64,000 nucleotides of DNA from Chryseomicrobium palamuruense. GTDB lineage: Bacteria > Bacillota > Bacilli > Bacillales_A > Planococcaceae. This document shows positions 17,752 to 28,175 of the stretch, in pieces. The notes beneath the pieces were generated by a model. That model did no database searches. It was not told the origin of the DNA and worked only from the letters and a program-made list of their open reading frames with translations. Made by a program: the position numbers and the translations under genes. The first letter of the stretch is position 1. Each line of letters opens with the position of its first letter. Location: positions 62,001 through 126,000 of the forward strand of contig NZ_JBHSEF010000008.1 in assembly GCF_042649045.1 (NCBI RefSeq). Direction: 5' to 3'.

Positions 17752-18399
17752 ATGCCTGCATGGATGGATTTAGATACATTAAATGAAATTATGAAATCAT
17801 ATCGTGCGCTTGGTCCAGTGATTGGAATTTTGCTGCCGATGCTCGAAGCCTTTTTGCCGTTTTTACCACTCGTTGTCTTTATCGTTGCCAATGTGAATGC
17901 CTACGGGCTTATTTTTGGTTTTATCCTTTCGTGGGTGGGGTCGGTCCTAGGTGCCTATTTGGTGTTTCTTGTGGTACGTAAATATGGCCGCATTCGCCTA
18001 TTAGGATTTCTCACGAAACATCAGCGAATCCGTAAATTGATTCATTGGGTAGAACGAAATGGATTTGGACCATTGTTTTTACTTCTTTGTTTTCCATTCA
18101 CACCCTCTGCGATTGTCAACGTGGTCGCTGGTTTATCAGATATTCGAAAATCTACATACTTATCTGCTGTCACGCTTGGAAAGCTCATTATGATTTTTGT
18201 CATCAGTTTTATTGGGGCAGATATCCGCGCGTTAATTACACAGCCTATTCGTACGGCCATCGTTATCGCAGTGATTGCGATTCTTTGGATTGTAGGGAAA
18301 TATTTTGAGAAACGATTGGATAAAAAAGTAGAACAGGATTTTCGAGAATTAGCAAAGCAACGGGCGGGGGAGAAATCGAATGAAAACTTGGAAAAGTGA
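17752..18399 (+). CDS. TVP38/TMEM64 (DedA-like) membrane protein
   Basis: This is a 215-residue polytopic membrane protein of the SNARE-associated/VTT family, relatives of which act as lipid scramblases or flippases. The ATG at 17752 (MPAWMDLDTLNE) follows a GATGAGGGA ribosome-like site; an upstream in-frame extension lies in terminator sequence and is rejected. The family core is seen in PFLPLVVFIVAN, SWVGSVLGAYLVF and LLCFPFTPSAIVNVVAG, with a charged coiled tail after residue 185. It overlaps the signal peptidase gene by 20 nt. Confidence 0.85.
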   Translation: MPAWMDLDTLNEIMKSYRALGPVIGILLPMLEAFLPFLPLVVFIVANVNAYGLIFGFILSWVGSVLGAYLVFLVVRKYGRIRLLGFLTKHQRIRKLIHWVERNGFGPLFLLLCFPFTPSAIVNVVAGLSDIRKSTYLSAVTLGKLIMIFVISFIGADIRALITQPIRTAIVIAVIAILWIVGKYFEKRLDKKVEQDFRELAKQRAGEKSNENLEK

Positions 18400-18883
18400 G
18401 GTCTTTGAATGGGGGATTGCCTTAATGTTAGGTATTGCGATTATTTGGTTGATTCGAACCACGTTCTTAACCACTTACCATATCCAAGGGGATTCGATGT
18501 TACCCAATCTACATTCAAATGATAAAGTAGTCGTGTTGCGAAACACCACCATTGATTACGGGGATATTGTCATTCTTCACCGGTCACAGGACAGTGACAT
18601 TGTCAAACGAGTGATTGGTCTTCCTGGAGACAAAATTGAATTCAAAGAAAATGCGATTTACATCAATGGAGAATACCAGGAAGAGACATATATTGTCTCT
18701 GAATCGTTTACCTTAAAAGATTCTGAAGTTGTTGTTCCTGAAGATTCCTATTTTGTTTTAGGGGATAATCGGGACAGAAGTTTAGACAGCCGGCAACTGG
18801 GAGAGTTCAGGTCTTCTCAAATCGTAGGGGAAGTTAAAATGATTTATTTTCCGCTAGGCCATCTTCAATGGATTTCTTATTAA
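18380..18883 (+). CDS. sipT: type I signal peptidase
   Basis: This enzyme removes signal peptides from exported proteins at the outer membrane face. It has 167 residues with one N-terminal membrane anchor (about 9-28), the catalytic serine in IQGDSMLPN (near residue 40), the catalytic lysine in VKRVIGLPGD and the box FVLGDNRDRSLDSR. Bacillus species carry several paralogues, so the sip symbol is approximate. The start ATG 18380 has GCGGGGGAG upstream inside the preceding gene. Confidence 0.9.
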   Translation: MKTWKSEVFEWGIALMLGIAIIWLIRTTFLTTYHIQGDSMLPNLHSNDKVVVLRNTTIDYGDIVILHRSQDSDIVKRVIGLPGDKIEFKENAIYINGEYQEETYIVSESFTLKDSEVVVPEDSYFVLGDNRDRSLDSRQLGEFRSSQIVGEVKMIYFPLGHLQWISY

Positions 18884-18927
18884 GAACCTTTGTTTCTTTG
18901 CTACAATAGAAACAAAGGTTCTTTTTT
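18882..18927 (+). terminator. long perfect hairpin terminator between signal peptidase and addB
   Basis: A 16-bp perfect stem (AAGAACCTTTGTTTCT and its complement) with a 9-10-nt loop is followed by T at 18923-18927. The loop holds TGCTACAAT, a good extended -10 element, so the same DNA may also start the addB transcript. Confidence 0.88.
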
Positions 18928-18948
18928 AATGGATAGGGAGGTTTCAAC

Positions 18949-21900
18949 ATGGGTGTACGATTTATTACAGGTCGAACAGGGACTGGGAAAACCACGACCA
19001 TATTTAACGAAATTTCTTCACGAACAGAGCGGGATCCTTTAGGTAGTCCACTGTTTTATCTTGTCCCCGACCAAATGTCGTTTACCGCAGAGTGGCATTT
19101 ATCTAATTACGGCCAGGGAAGTGGGTTGATCCGTGGTCAAGTGACGACATTTAAACGATTGGCTTGGCGCGTTCTCCAGGAAAGTGGAGGAATCACGCGG
19201 GAAGAAGTGAATGGCATCGGCTACCGCATGCTGATTCGTAGTTTACTGCGAGAACAAAAAGACGATTTCATTTTGTTTCAACGTGCGGCCACCAAGCGCG
19301 GATTTACGGACCAGATGGAGTTACTTTTGAAGGAATTTAACAGGTACAATCTGACTCCTGAAATACTTGAAGCTAGTCTAGAACAATTAGAACAATTGGG
19401 TGCCCCTGTCCCGCTCAAACAAAAGACGAAAGATTTACAGAACATTGCTATCAAACTTCAAGAACGTCTAGGTACAGAGTTTATTGATGGAGATGGTCAC
19501 CTACGACTTCTCGTTGACAAAATCGCGTCTTCCCAGTTGATTGCTCAAGGTGAATTTTATATCGACTCCTTTACTGCCTTCACACCACTGGAACGGTCGA
19601 TTGTTGAACAACTAATGATACACGCGAACATGGTACACATTGCGCTGCCTATGAACGAGGAAGCTGAAGCTTATGAGGAACAGTCTCTTTTTCATGGACC
19701 TGCGAAAACATTTGTTCAATTAAAAGAAATAGCTCTTGCAAATGATGTTCAAGTCACTGATCATGTTCAACTTGGAAAACAGTTGCGTTTGCAGTCAGAA
19801 GGACTCCGGCATGCGGAGATTCAATTTGACCGAGCTCGTCCGTTAAAACAAGAGAAAACGGAAGGTCTCCAGGTCATTGAAGCGACAAACCCTCGAACCG
19901 AAGTAGCGTATACGGCAGCGAAAATCAGGGACCTTGTACAGTTGCATGGTTATCGCTATCAGGAAATTGCAGTCATGCACCGAGATTCCACAACCTATGA
20001 AAAACTGCTCGCGATGACATTTCGTCAGCACGACATTCCGTATTTTACAAATGAAAAGCGTCCGATGCTGGATCATCCATTGATTGAATTAACGAGGGCA
20101 ATGTTTGCAGTTGCCCAAAGTGACTTTAGTTATGAAGCCGTTTTTCGGGCAATCAAGACAGGTCTTTTCTATCCATTAAATGGGTCTCGACACGTGTGGA
20201 GTGACCGTCTGTATCGTCTTGAGAATTTTGCATTAGAGCGAGGAATTCGAGGAGATAGATGGTCAGATGACAGTCGGTTCCGTGTAAAACGTATACGCGG
20301 TCTTGAATACTTTCAAAAAGCGCAAACCGATGAGGAGCGGGCAATAGAGAAAGAATTAAAAGAAACACGTGATTTTGTGATGTCACCTATGCGTGAAGCA
20401 GTGACAGGGCTTCAACAAGCGACGTCAACCGAGCAAATCGTCCGTACCCTTTATCAATTTATGAAATCTCTCCAAGTGCCTGAGAAGCTTGCTCAGTGGC
20501 AACTTGAAGCGGAAGTCAATTTGATACATGAGGAAGCTGTTGAGCACCGACAAGTATGGAAAGAGTGGATTCACGTACTCGATCAATTTGAACTGATGTT
20601 TCGAGCACAACCTATGGAGCTTGAAGATGCTGCGGCCATATTAGAAGAGGGAATCGACCAATTGTGTTTCTCAAAAATTCCACCAGCTATAGATCAAGTC
20701 ATTATTGGTCAGGCAGATACAGCCCGTTATTTATCCATCAAAGCGGTATTTGTGTTAGGGGTGAATGACGGCCTATTCCCTAAACGTATCGATCATGAAG
20801 GGCTGTTGACGGATGAAGACAGAACGTTCTTGCAGCAATCAGGTCTAGAGTTAGCGCCGACTACAAAGGAACGGTTGCTTGAGGAGAATTATATTTTATA
20901 CAAAGCCCTCACAACCGCGAGCCACCAAGTGGTACTTAGTTACTCGCTTGCTACGACAGAAGGCAAACCACTATTACCGTCTCTCTATTTAAAGAGATTA
21001 CAAAATCTATTCACTGATTTACGGCCCGAGTTTGTTTCACAGGCTGACTTTGACGGGGATTATCCGACGCTTATCAACCATCCACGAGCAGCACTCAGTG
21101 GCTTTGCACTCAGAAGATACTCAGAAACAGTCTTAGATCAGCCTCTTACTCCGTTTTGGCAAGCAGTGGCTTCTTATTACGAAAAAGATGTGTATTGGTC
21201 ATCTATCCAATTGCATGTCGAGCGTCCTCTTGCCAAAAAACCAGGTTCTGAAAAAATCACTAGGGAGACGGCAAGAGAATTATATAGTCCTGTCGTCAAA
21301 GGCAGTGTCTCTCGTATTGAAACTTATTATAGCTGCCCGTTTAAACAGTTTGCATCGTATGGACTTGATTTAAAAGAGAGAGATGTGTATCAACTGGAAG
21401 CGCCGGCTATGGGTGACCTGTTTCATGCTGCATTAAAGTGGATTGCGGACAAGACGACGGAACAAGGTGTACAGTGGAAAGAACTATCCGAAAAACATTG
21501 TAGAGAGCTAGCGGAACAAGCCGTCTCACAAATTATTCCGTTGTTCGTCAATCAACTTCTATTGAGTACAAATCGATATTTGTATATCTCTAGGAAACTT
21601 ACTCGAATCGTCGCCTCCACGATGATTGCACTTAGTAAGCAAAGCGCCCGTTCCTCGTTCCACCCAATTGCGTTAGAAGTAGGATTTGGTCTTGGAGAAC
21701 AATTGCCTCCTTTAACAATCCCCCTTCCAAATCAAGGACAACTTGAACTGCGAGGCCGAATTGACCGGGTAGATGCTGCGAAAATCAATGACGCCTATTA
21801 TCTCCGGATCATTGACTATAAGTCCTCAAAACGAGGCTTGGATTTAAATGAAGTCTACCATGGCATTTCTCTGCAACTGATGACATATTTAGATGTTGCG

Positions 21901-22422
21901 ACTCAGTTTGCCGATCACTGGCTAGAAGAAACCGCTCATCCAGGTGGCGTATTATATGTGCATTTGCATGAACCTACTCTTCAATCCGCTGATTTATTAA
22001 CACCAGAAGAAATTGCTTCTATGCAGTTGAAATCCTACAAAATGGACGGCTTGTTATCGGAAGAAAGACCTGTTTTGGAAGCGATGGATGATCAACTTGA
22101 AGGGCACTCGGAAATTATTCCTGTACATGTGAAAAAAGATGGCAGTTTTGGGGTGACGTCGAAAGTGCTTGCGCCAGAAGATCTGGAAAAGACCGCAAAA
22201 TTTGTTCGGAAGCGGCACCGTCAAGCTGGAGGCGGTATTTTAGCAGGGGATGCCCGTGTCCTGCCATATCAGATGAAAAACAAAATGCCATGTACGTATT
22301 GTTCCTACCGAAGTGTCTGTCAGTTTGATCCGCAAGATATTCGTCAACCGGTACGTAAGTTAAGACAAGAGAAACCTGAAGTGATAACACAGAAAATGAT
22401 AGAAGAGGTGGACAACGTATGA
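18949..22422 (+). CDS. addB: helicase-nuclease subunit AddB
   Basis: AddB with AddA makes the Gram-positive RecBCD counterpart: it processes double-strand breaks and responds to Chi. The 1157-residue length is normal. Walker A GRTGTGKTT is at residues 9-17. The C-terminal nuclease domain shows RIIDYKSSKRG, and the Fe-S cysteines are readable as one upstream (YYSCPFKQ) and the cluster CTYCSYRSVC near residue 1115. The start is ATG 18949 after AGGGAGGT. Its end overlaps addA by 4 nt (ATGA). Confidence 0.96.
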   Translation: MGVRFITGRTGTGKTTTIFNEISSRTERDPLGSPLFYLVPDQMSFTAEWHLSNYGQGSGLIRGQVTTFKRLAWRVLQESGGITREEVNGIGYRMLIRSLLREQKDDFILFQRAATKRGFTDQMELLLKEFNRYNLTPEILEASLEQLEQLGAPVPLKQKTKDLQNIAIKLQERLGTEFIDGDGHLRLLVDKIASSQLIAQGEFYIDSFTAFTPLERSIVEQLMIHANMVHIALPMNEEAEAYEEQSLFHGPAKTFVQLKEIALANDVQVTDHVQLGKQLRLQSEGLRHAEIQFDRARPLKQEKTEGLQVIEATNPRTEVAYTAAKIRDLVQLHGYRYQEIAVMHRDSTTYEKLLAMTFRQHDIPYFTNEKRPMLDHPLIELTRAMFAVAQSDFSYEAVFRAIKTGLFYPLNGSRHVWSDRLYRLENFALERGIRGDRWSDDSRFRVKRIRGLEYFQKAQTDEERAIEKELKETRDFVMSPMREAVTGLQQATSTEQIVRTLYQFMKSLQVPEKLAQWQLEAEVNLIHEEAVEHRQVWKEWIHVLDQFELMFRAQPMELEDAAAILEEGIDQLCFSKIPPAIDQVIIGQADTARYLSIKAVFVLGVNDGLFPKRIDHEGLLTDEDRTFLQQSGLELAPTTKERLLEENYILYKALTTASHQVVLSYSLATTEGKPLLPSLYLKRLQNLFTDLRPEFVSQADFDGDYPTLINHPRAALSGFALRRYSETVLDQPLTPFWQAVASYYEKDVYWSSIQLHVERPLAKKPGSEKITRETARELYSPVVKGSVSRIETYYSCPFKQFASYGLDLKERDVYQLEAPAMGDLFHAALKWIADKTTEQGVQWKELSEKHCRELAEQAVSQIIPLFVNQLLLSTNRYLYISRKLTRIVASTMIALSKQSARSSFHPIALEVGFGLGEQLPPLTIPLPNQGQLELRGRIDRVDAAKINDAYYLRIIDYKSSKRGLDLNEVYHGISLQLMTYLDVATQFADHWLEETAHPGGVLYVHLHEPTLQSADLLTPEEIASMQLKSYKMDGLLSEERPVLEAMDDQLEGHSEIIPVHVKKDGSFGVTSKVLAPEDLEKTAKFVRKRHRQAGGGILAGDARVLPYQMKNKMPCTYCSYRSVCQFDPQDIRQPVRKLRQEKPEVITQKMIEEVDNV

Positions 22423-25400
22423 TACCAGTAAAACCAATATCTGAAACATGGACGGATGCACAGTGGCAAGCAATCTGGGAACGCGATAGTGAACTATTGG
22501 TATCTGCAGCAGCTGGATCCGGAAAAACAGCGGTATTGATTCGACGACTGATTGAAAAAATTACAGATAAAACGAATCCTATCAATGTCGATGAACTTCT
22601 CGTTGTGACGTTTACGAATGCTGCGGCTGCAGAGATGCGCCATCGACTCTCGGAGGCCGTTGAAGCTGCTATCATGGAAGATCCAGATTCAAGACACTTG
22701 AGACAACAACTCCATTTGTTGAATAAGGCACAAATATCCACTTTACATTCTTTTTGTTTGCAGATCATCCGACAGCACGGGTATTTGTTAGATATCGATC
22801 CAGGCTTTCGTTTAGCAAGTGAAAATGAAGCCGTGATGCTACAAGAAGATGCGCTAGAAGAAATTATCGAGGAAGCCTATGAACAAGACCAGGAAGCGAT
22901 GTATTATCTAGCTGATTCTTTTTCTTCCGACCGGTCTGATCACACCTTGGAAACGCTCATCTTAAATTTGTATCATTATGCCCGTGTCCATCCCCATCCT
23001 GAGGCTTGGCTAGGTCAGCTTGTGGATAATTATCGCCTTTCAGATGAGACGACGGTAGATGACCTAGAGCTAACCCGTGAAGTGAAGCAAGCAATTCTGT
23101 ACAAGGTTCAAACCGCTCAAGCTGAAAACGCATTGTATATGGACCTAGCGAAACATTCGGAAGGTCTCGAAAAGTTGCAGGAGACGGCGACGGTGGATGC
23201 TGAGCTGCTTCACCAACTTGAACACGTTGCTCTTTATGGAACGTGGGCTGAATTGTACGAATCCTTTGGGAGATTGAAATGGGCTACAGCGAAATCCGTC
23301 AGAGGCGATTATGATGAAGAAGCGAAAGAGCAGGCGACCACGATTCGGAATCACTATAAAAAAGAAATGGCCGAACTGAAAGACTATTACTTTGCCCGGA
23401 CACCTGCGCGATTACTTGAAGAAATTCAGATGATGTATCCAACCATCGCAACGTTGATTCGACGCGTGAACGAATTCTCTCATCGATATGAAGAGAAAAA
23501 GGCAGCACGCAGTGTTCTGGATTTTTCTGACTTAGAACACCGTGCGTACCAGTTGCTCACTCAACAAATCGAGCAAGTGAGTTATCCTTCAGAAGTGGCA
23601 AAAGCATATCAACGAAAGTTTCATGAAGTACTTGTCGACGAATACCAAGACATCAATTTGTTGCAAGAGAGTATCATCCAGTTGGTCAAGAAGCCGGCTG
23701 GAGAAACGGGTAACTTATTTATGGTAGGGGATGTGAAACAGTCGATCTACCGTTTCCGATTAGCGGAACCGATGCTGTTCCTCTCGAAATACGCCATGTT
23801 CAAAAAAGATGAATCACTAGGGAAAGCGATTGATCTCAATGCAAATTTCCGCAGTAGACGGGAAGTTCTTGAAGGAATCAACTTTGTTTTTGCACAGACC
23901 ATGGGAGAAGATGTCGGAGAGATTGCATATGATTCAGATGCGGCATTAAAAAAGGGTGCGCCGTATTCTTCTGATTCGCGTCCTATAGAAGTACATATCT
24001 TCTCGAAAGACACGGCGGAAGAAGGGACCGAAGAGGTATCAAAAGCTCGGGTAGAGGCTGTCTGGACAGCCAAAAAGATACGGGAACTTGTCGACGGCTC
24101 GCATCCTGTCACGAACCCTTGGAAGGGAGAATCCCGTCCTGCAGAGTTTTCCGACATGGTCATTTTATTGCGTTCGATGACCTGGACACCTGAATTTCTC
24201 GACGTATTTAAAGAATATAAAATACCAATCTACGTGGAAACGAAAACAGGGTTTTATGATTCTCTTGAAATCATGTGGATGCTCGACTTATTAAAAGTCA
24301 TTGATAACCCGTATCAAGACATTCCGCTTGCAGCAGTCCTTCGTTCGCCGATGTTTGGTTTGTCAGACGAAGAACTTGCGAAAATTCGAATGTCAGGCAG
24401 AAAACTGCCTCTTTATGAAGTGGTTCAGAACCGAGAATCGCTTGAACAGGTGTCTGGGGAGACACAAGACAAACTAAAACGTTTTCTAGTTCTGCACCGT
24501 GCATGGAATGGGAGAAGCCAGTCTGGACCTTTATCTGAATTAATTGCTCAGCTGCTTCAAGACACCTTCTTGTTTGAGCAAGTAGCTGCAATGCCAGGAG
24601 GGGCACAACGTCAATCCAATCTCCGTCTCTTACTGGATCAAGCAGAACAATTCGAGCAATCTTCGTACCGGGGAGTTTTCCGGTTCTTACGCTTTGTTGA
24701 ACGGATTAAAAAGCGAGGAGATGATGTGGGTGAAGCACGTGCAATCAGTGAACGGGAAAATGTCGTGCGAATCATGACGATTCACGCATCAAAAGGGCTG
24801 GAATTCCCGTTTGTCTTCTTACCAGGCATGGCTCGACCATTTAATTTGATGGACTTTAAAGGAAATTATTTATTTGATCAAGACTACGGTCTTGCCGTCA
24901 AAGCGATTGACCCCGAACTGCGCATTGCCTATCAATCACTTCCGTATATGGCGATGAAAGAAAAGAAGCAGTTGCAGACAAAAGCGGAAGAAATGCGAAT
25001 TCTCTATGTGGCAATGACCCGTGCACGAGAAAAACTTTTTTTGACCCTTAGTATTCCGTCTCTTGACCTTGCCGTTCAAAAATGGATGACGACAGGTTAC
25101 AGGCAGCCAGATGAACCTGTGCCCCCATTTTTACGAAGCAATGCTATGAGTTATTGGGACTGGCTTGGTCCTGCATTTATGCGTCTTCCAGAGTTTCAGC
25201 AAATCGCAGGAGTAAGGTCGCGCCATACAAAATTGAATCCAGAGGTCTGGTCTTTCAGCGTACATGCACCGGAGGAAGAAATGAAAGAATTACCAAGCAT
25301 TTTTGATAAGGTAGGGCAGGGGAAAGAAGTTTCGTCACTGCCAAAAGTCATTGAAGAGCAGTTTAATCGTCACTACCTGTATGAGCTTGCGACGAAGAAA

Positions 25401-26045
25401 ACTGCAAAACAAACGGTAACAGAGCTTAAACGATTGCAGCAACTGGAATCTTCGGATGAGGATTTCTTTTCAACGAAGACCCATCAACCAATGCTAGATG
25501 TGGAATGGGAGGAACCTGTATTCTTACAAGGAGAGGCTATTGCAACAGCTGTTCAAGTTGGTACGGCCTATCATAGTGTGTTTCAACATTTGCCGCTAGA
25601 CCAAGAGGTTTCCTCAGCAGCGTTACTGGGTCGTTTGGTCGAACGCGAAATACTGACGAAAGAAGAAGCGGCAGCTATACGTCCAGATGCTATTGAACGA
25701 TTTTATGCCAGCGCACTAATGGATGAATTGAGAAATGCCAAACAAATCTATCGGGAGCAACCATTTACTTATTCTACGGTAGATGAAGAGGGGAATCGTC
25801 AACTCATCCAAGGGGTGATCGATTTATTCTTTGAAGATCATGGGGGACAGTGGCACTTGATAGACTTTAAGACAGACCGTCTATTCGAACTTCGCCACGA
25901 TGAAAACCTAATTAAAGAAGAACTGACGAATCGCTATCAATTGCAGTTGACTATATACGGGAAAGCGTTAGAAGATATATTAAAGCTTAAGTTACAATCA
26001 AAACGTATTTATAGCGTGCCTTATGATTGTGTAGTTACTATATAG
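22419..26045 (+). CDS. addA: helicase-nuclease subunit AddA
   Basis: AddA supplies the UvrD-type helicase motor and the second nuclease of AddAB. It has 1208 residues. Motif I is SAAAGSGKTAVL (near 29-40), the Walker B/DEXX region is VLVDEYQDINLLQ, motif VI is LYVAMTRAREKLFLT, and the C-terminal nuclease motif is LIDFKTDRL (near residue 1150). Translation is coupled to addB through an ATGA overlap. A ribosome site GGAGGA for the following gene lies right after its stop. Confidence 0.96.
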   Translation: MIPVKPISETWTDAQWQAIWERDSELLVSAAAGSGKTAVLIRRLIEKITDKTNPINVDELLVVTFTNAAAAEMRHRLSEAVEAAIMEDPDSRHLRQQLHLLNKAQISTLHSFCLQIIRQHGYLLDIDPGFRLASENEAVMLQEDALEEIIEEAYEQDQEAMYYLADSFSSDRSDHTLETLILNLYHYARVHPHPEAWLGQLVDNYRLSDETTVDDLELTREVKQAILYKVQTAQAENALYMDLAKHSEGLEKLQETATVDAELLHQLEHVALYGTWAELYESFGRLKWATAKSVRGDYDEEAKEQATTIRNHYKKEMAELKDYYFARTPARLLEEIQMMYPTIATLIRRVNEFSHRYEEKKAARSVLDFSDLEHRAYQLLTQQIEQVSYPSEVAKAYQRKFHEVLVDEYQDINLLQESIIQLVKKPAGETGNLFMVGDVKQSIYRFRLAEPMLFLSKYAMFKKDESLGKAIDLNANFRSRREVLEGINFVFAQTMGEDVGEIAYDSDAALKKGAPYSSDSRPIEVHIFSKDTAEEGTEEVSKARVEAVWTAKKIRELVDGSHPVTNPWKGESRPAEFSDMVILLRSMTWTPEFLDVFKEYKIPIYVETKTGFYDSLEIMWMLDLLKVIDNPYQDIPLAAVLRSPMFGLSDEELAKIRMSGRKLPLYEVVQNRESLEQVSGETQDKLKRFLVLHRAWNGRSQSGPLSELIAQLLQDTFLFEQVAAMPGGAQRQSNLRLLLDQAEQFEQSSYRGVFRFLRFVERIKKRGDDVGEARAISERENVVRIMTIHASKGLEFPFVFLPGMARPFNLMDFKGNYLFDQDYGLAVKAIDPELRIAYQSLPYMAMKEKKQLQTKAEEMRILYVAMTRAREKLFLTLSIPSLDLAVQKWMTTGYRQPDEPVPPFLRSNAMSYWDWLGPAFMRLPEFQQIAGVRSRHTKLNPEVWSFSVHAPEEEMKELPSIFDKVGQGKEVSSLPKVIEEQFNRHYLYELATKKTAKQTVTELKRLQQLESSDEDFFSTKTHQPMLDVEWEEPVFLQGEAIATAVQVGTAYHSVFQHLPLDQEVSSAALLGRLVEREILTKEEAAAIRPDAIERFYASALMDELRNAKQIYREQPFTYSTVDEEGNRQLIQGVIDLFFEDHGGQWHLIDFKTDRLFELRHDENLIKEELTNRYQLQLTIYGKALEDILKLKLQSKRIYSVPYDCVVTI

Positions 26046-26057
26046 GAGGAAACATAC

Positions 26058-27212
26058 GTGCAACCATTGACAGAAAGAGAGCGATATAAGGAAATTGATG
26101 TACTGAGAGGAATCGCGTTACTCGGGATTCTGCTCGTGAATATGTTGGTATTCCACTCGCCCTATATTTATATTGATCCCTTCTCATGGTATCAGTTACC
26201 GAAAGATCAGCAGACCTCTCAAATAATTGATATTTGGTTTCAAGGAAGTTTCTATCCACTTTTCGCTATGCTGTTTGGATTTGGCTTAGCGCTTCAGGCG
26301 GATAGAATGAAGGATCAATTCATTCGATTTGGAATCAAAAGGATGGGTGTCTTACTCGTGCTTGGAATTCTACATGTTCTTCTTCTTTGGGCTGGAGATA
26401 TTCTCATTACGTATGCTGCCTCAGGATTTATTTTGTTGTTTTTGTTACGTCTCTCTAAGATGTGGCTCATTACATTAGGGACATTGTTTTATTTCATCCC
26501 GAATGCAGCCATTCTTCTGCTCCTCTATGGCATAGAAAAGTTAGATCCGTCTAGTTCTGCTATCTATACATCGATACAAGGGTTAGAAGAATCCATTGAA
26601 GCTTACGGTTCCGGAAGCTTTATAGAAATCTTTTTTCAACGTCTGGCAGACTGGAATTATATGAATCAAAATGGCTTCTTCTTGTTGTGGATGCTCTTTA
26701 GTATCTTACCACTAATGATGTTTGGGGCATTTGCAGCTAAAGCATCCATAGTAAATTGGGTACGCACCAAACGGGTGACTGCGTTTGTTATTGGCGTCTT
26801 ATTCTTCGCAATGGGGACTTGGATCAAATGGATTCCGTATCTATCTGAAGGAACAAATTTCACAGGCACTCTTCAAACTACGATAGGAGGTCCGATACAA
26901 GCTATCGGGTACGCTCTACTTTTACTCGTGCTGTTAGTAAACACTGTTCATCTATTCTTATGGAGACCTTTTGAACGTGCAGGAAGGATGTCTTTAACAA
27001 TTTACCTATTGATGTCCCTACTCGCCACAACATTTTTCTACTCATATGGTCTTGGATTCTACGGAAAAGTAGATGTTTTGACAGGCACATGGATTGGAAT
27101 TGGACTTTATGCATTGTGTGTCATCTTTGCTGAACTGTGGTTAACCTACTTCAAACAAGGTCCTATGGAAAAACTTTGGCGATATTTTACGTATCCGCGT
27201 ACTAATAGATGA
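26058..27212 (+). CDS. DUF418 (YeiB-like) membrane protein
   Basis: This is a 384-residue polytopic membrane protein with the DUF418/YeiB signature EIDVLRGIALLGILLVNM at the N-terminus and about ten hydrophobic segments; the C-terminal LWLTYFKQGPMEKLWRYF is the family tail motif. Function is unknown; acyltransferase-like roles have been suggested for relatives. The start is GTG 26058 with GGAGGAAAC upstream, 12 nt after addA, so it may be transcribed with addBA. Confidence 0.88.
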   Translation: MQPLTERERYKEIDVLRGIALLGILLVNMLVFHSPYIYIDPFSWYQLPKDQQTSQIIDIWFQGSFYPLFAMLFGFGLALQADRMKDQFIRFGIKRMGVLLVLGILHVLLLWAGDILITYAASGFILLFLLRLSKMWLITLGTLFYFIPNAAILLLLYGIEKLDPSSSAIYTSIQGLEESIEAYGSGSFIEIFFQRLADWNYMNQNGFFLLWMLFSILPLMMFGAFAAKASIVNWVRTKRVTAFVIGVLFFAMGTWIKWIPYLSEGTNFTGTLQTTIGGPIQAIGYALLLLVLLVNTVHLFLWRPFERAGRMSLTIYLLMSLLATTFFYSYGLGFYGKVDVLTGTWIGIGLYALCVIFAELWLTYFKQGPMEKLWRYFTYPRTNR

Positions 27213-27263
27213 AAATCTAGTAGGAATATAATAGACTGAAAGAAAGGGAAAAGGAGCTGACTT

Positions 27264-28160
27264 ATGAAATTACTATCCTATCGACAACAAGAACAACTGA
27301 AGTTTGGACCTAAAGTGAAAAAAGAGGAAGCCGTTTGGGATATTCTTGCAATAAATGAAGAACTCCAACTCTTTTCTGATTTCCCGAAAAGCATTGCTGA
27401 AGGTGCATCGCAGGGGATGGATTTTGTGGAACACATTCGCAAGCTTGTCAAAGAAGCAGAAACACATGACAAGAAAGATGAGTTTAAGCACCAATTCTCT
27501 GACATTGAATGGCTATCGCCAATACCACGTACACCGAAAAATATTATGGCGATTGGCAAAAACTACGCGGATCATGCAAAAGAAATGGGTGGAGAGGCGA
27601 TTGACTTTGTCGTCTTTACTAAAGCTCCTACAGCTATTACAGGGGATGAAGCAACCATTTCGATTCATTCAGACGTAACATCTCAACTTGATTATGAAGG
27701 CGAGCTTGCCATTATAATTGGGAAAGGCGGAAAAAATATTCCCGAACGCATGGCATTTGATGCGATTTTTGGATATTCGATTGCCAATGATATTACTGCA
27801 CGTGATCTTCAGAAAAACCATCAGCAATTCTTCTTAGGTAAAAGTCTCGCAGGCAGCTGCCCAATCGGACCTTACATCGTCACGAAAGAAGAGTTGGCAA
27901 ATCCTAGTGAATTGACCATTGTGACAAAAGTAAATGATGAGATTCGACAAAACGGAAAAACGTCGGATATGGTGTATTCGATTGAACAGATTATTGCGAA
28001 ACTGAGTGCAGTCGTCGAACTCGAACCAGGTGATGTCATTCTAACAGGCACACCTGCAGGTGTTGGAAAAGGATTTGAACCACCTAAATTCTTAAAATCA
28101 GGAGATACGGTAAAAGTATCGATTGAGGGTATAGGAACACTTGTTACACATATTGATTAA
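27264..28160 (+). CDS. yisK: fumarylacetoacetate hydrolase family protein YisK
   Basis: This is a 298-residue FAH-fold metalloenzyme; B. subtilis YisK has been described as an oxaloacetate decarboxylase. The metal site is seen in LDYEGELAIIIGK (two glutamates) with IANDITARDLQ, and GKSLAGSCPIGPYIV and LTGTPAGVG are family blocks. ATG 27264 follows AAAAGGAG. A TATAAT (27227-27232) precedes it. yisL follows after 15 nt, the same pair as in B. subtilis. Confidence 0.88.
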   Translation: MKLLSYRQQEQLKFGPKVKKEEAVWDILAINEELQLFSDFPKSIAEGASQGMDFVEHIRKLVKEAETHDKKDEFKHQFSDIEWLSPIPRTPKNIMAIGKNYADHAKEMGGEAIDFVVFTKAPTAITGDEATISIHSDVTSQLDYEGELAIIIGKGGKNIPERMAFDAIFGYSIANDITARDLQKNHQQFFLGKSLAGSCPIGPYIVTKEELANPSELTIVTKVNDEIRQNGKTSDMVYSIEQIIAKLSAVVELEPGDVILTGTPAGVGKGFEPPKFLKSGDTVKVSIEGIGTLVTHID

Positions 28161-28175
28161 TTCAGGAGGCAGAAC

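Noticed and set aside
22115..22768. 217-codon minus-strand frame across the addB-addA junction
   Set aside because: It lies antisense to two well-supported genes, has biased composition typical of a shadow frame, and no family features.
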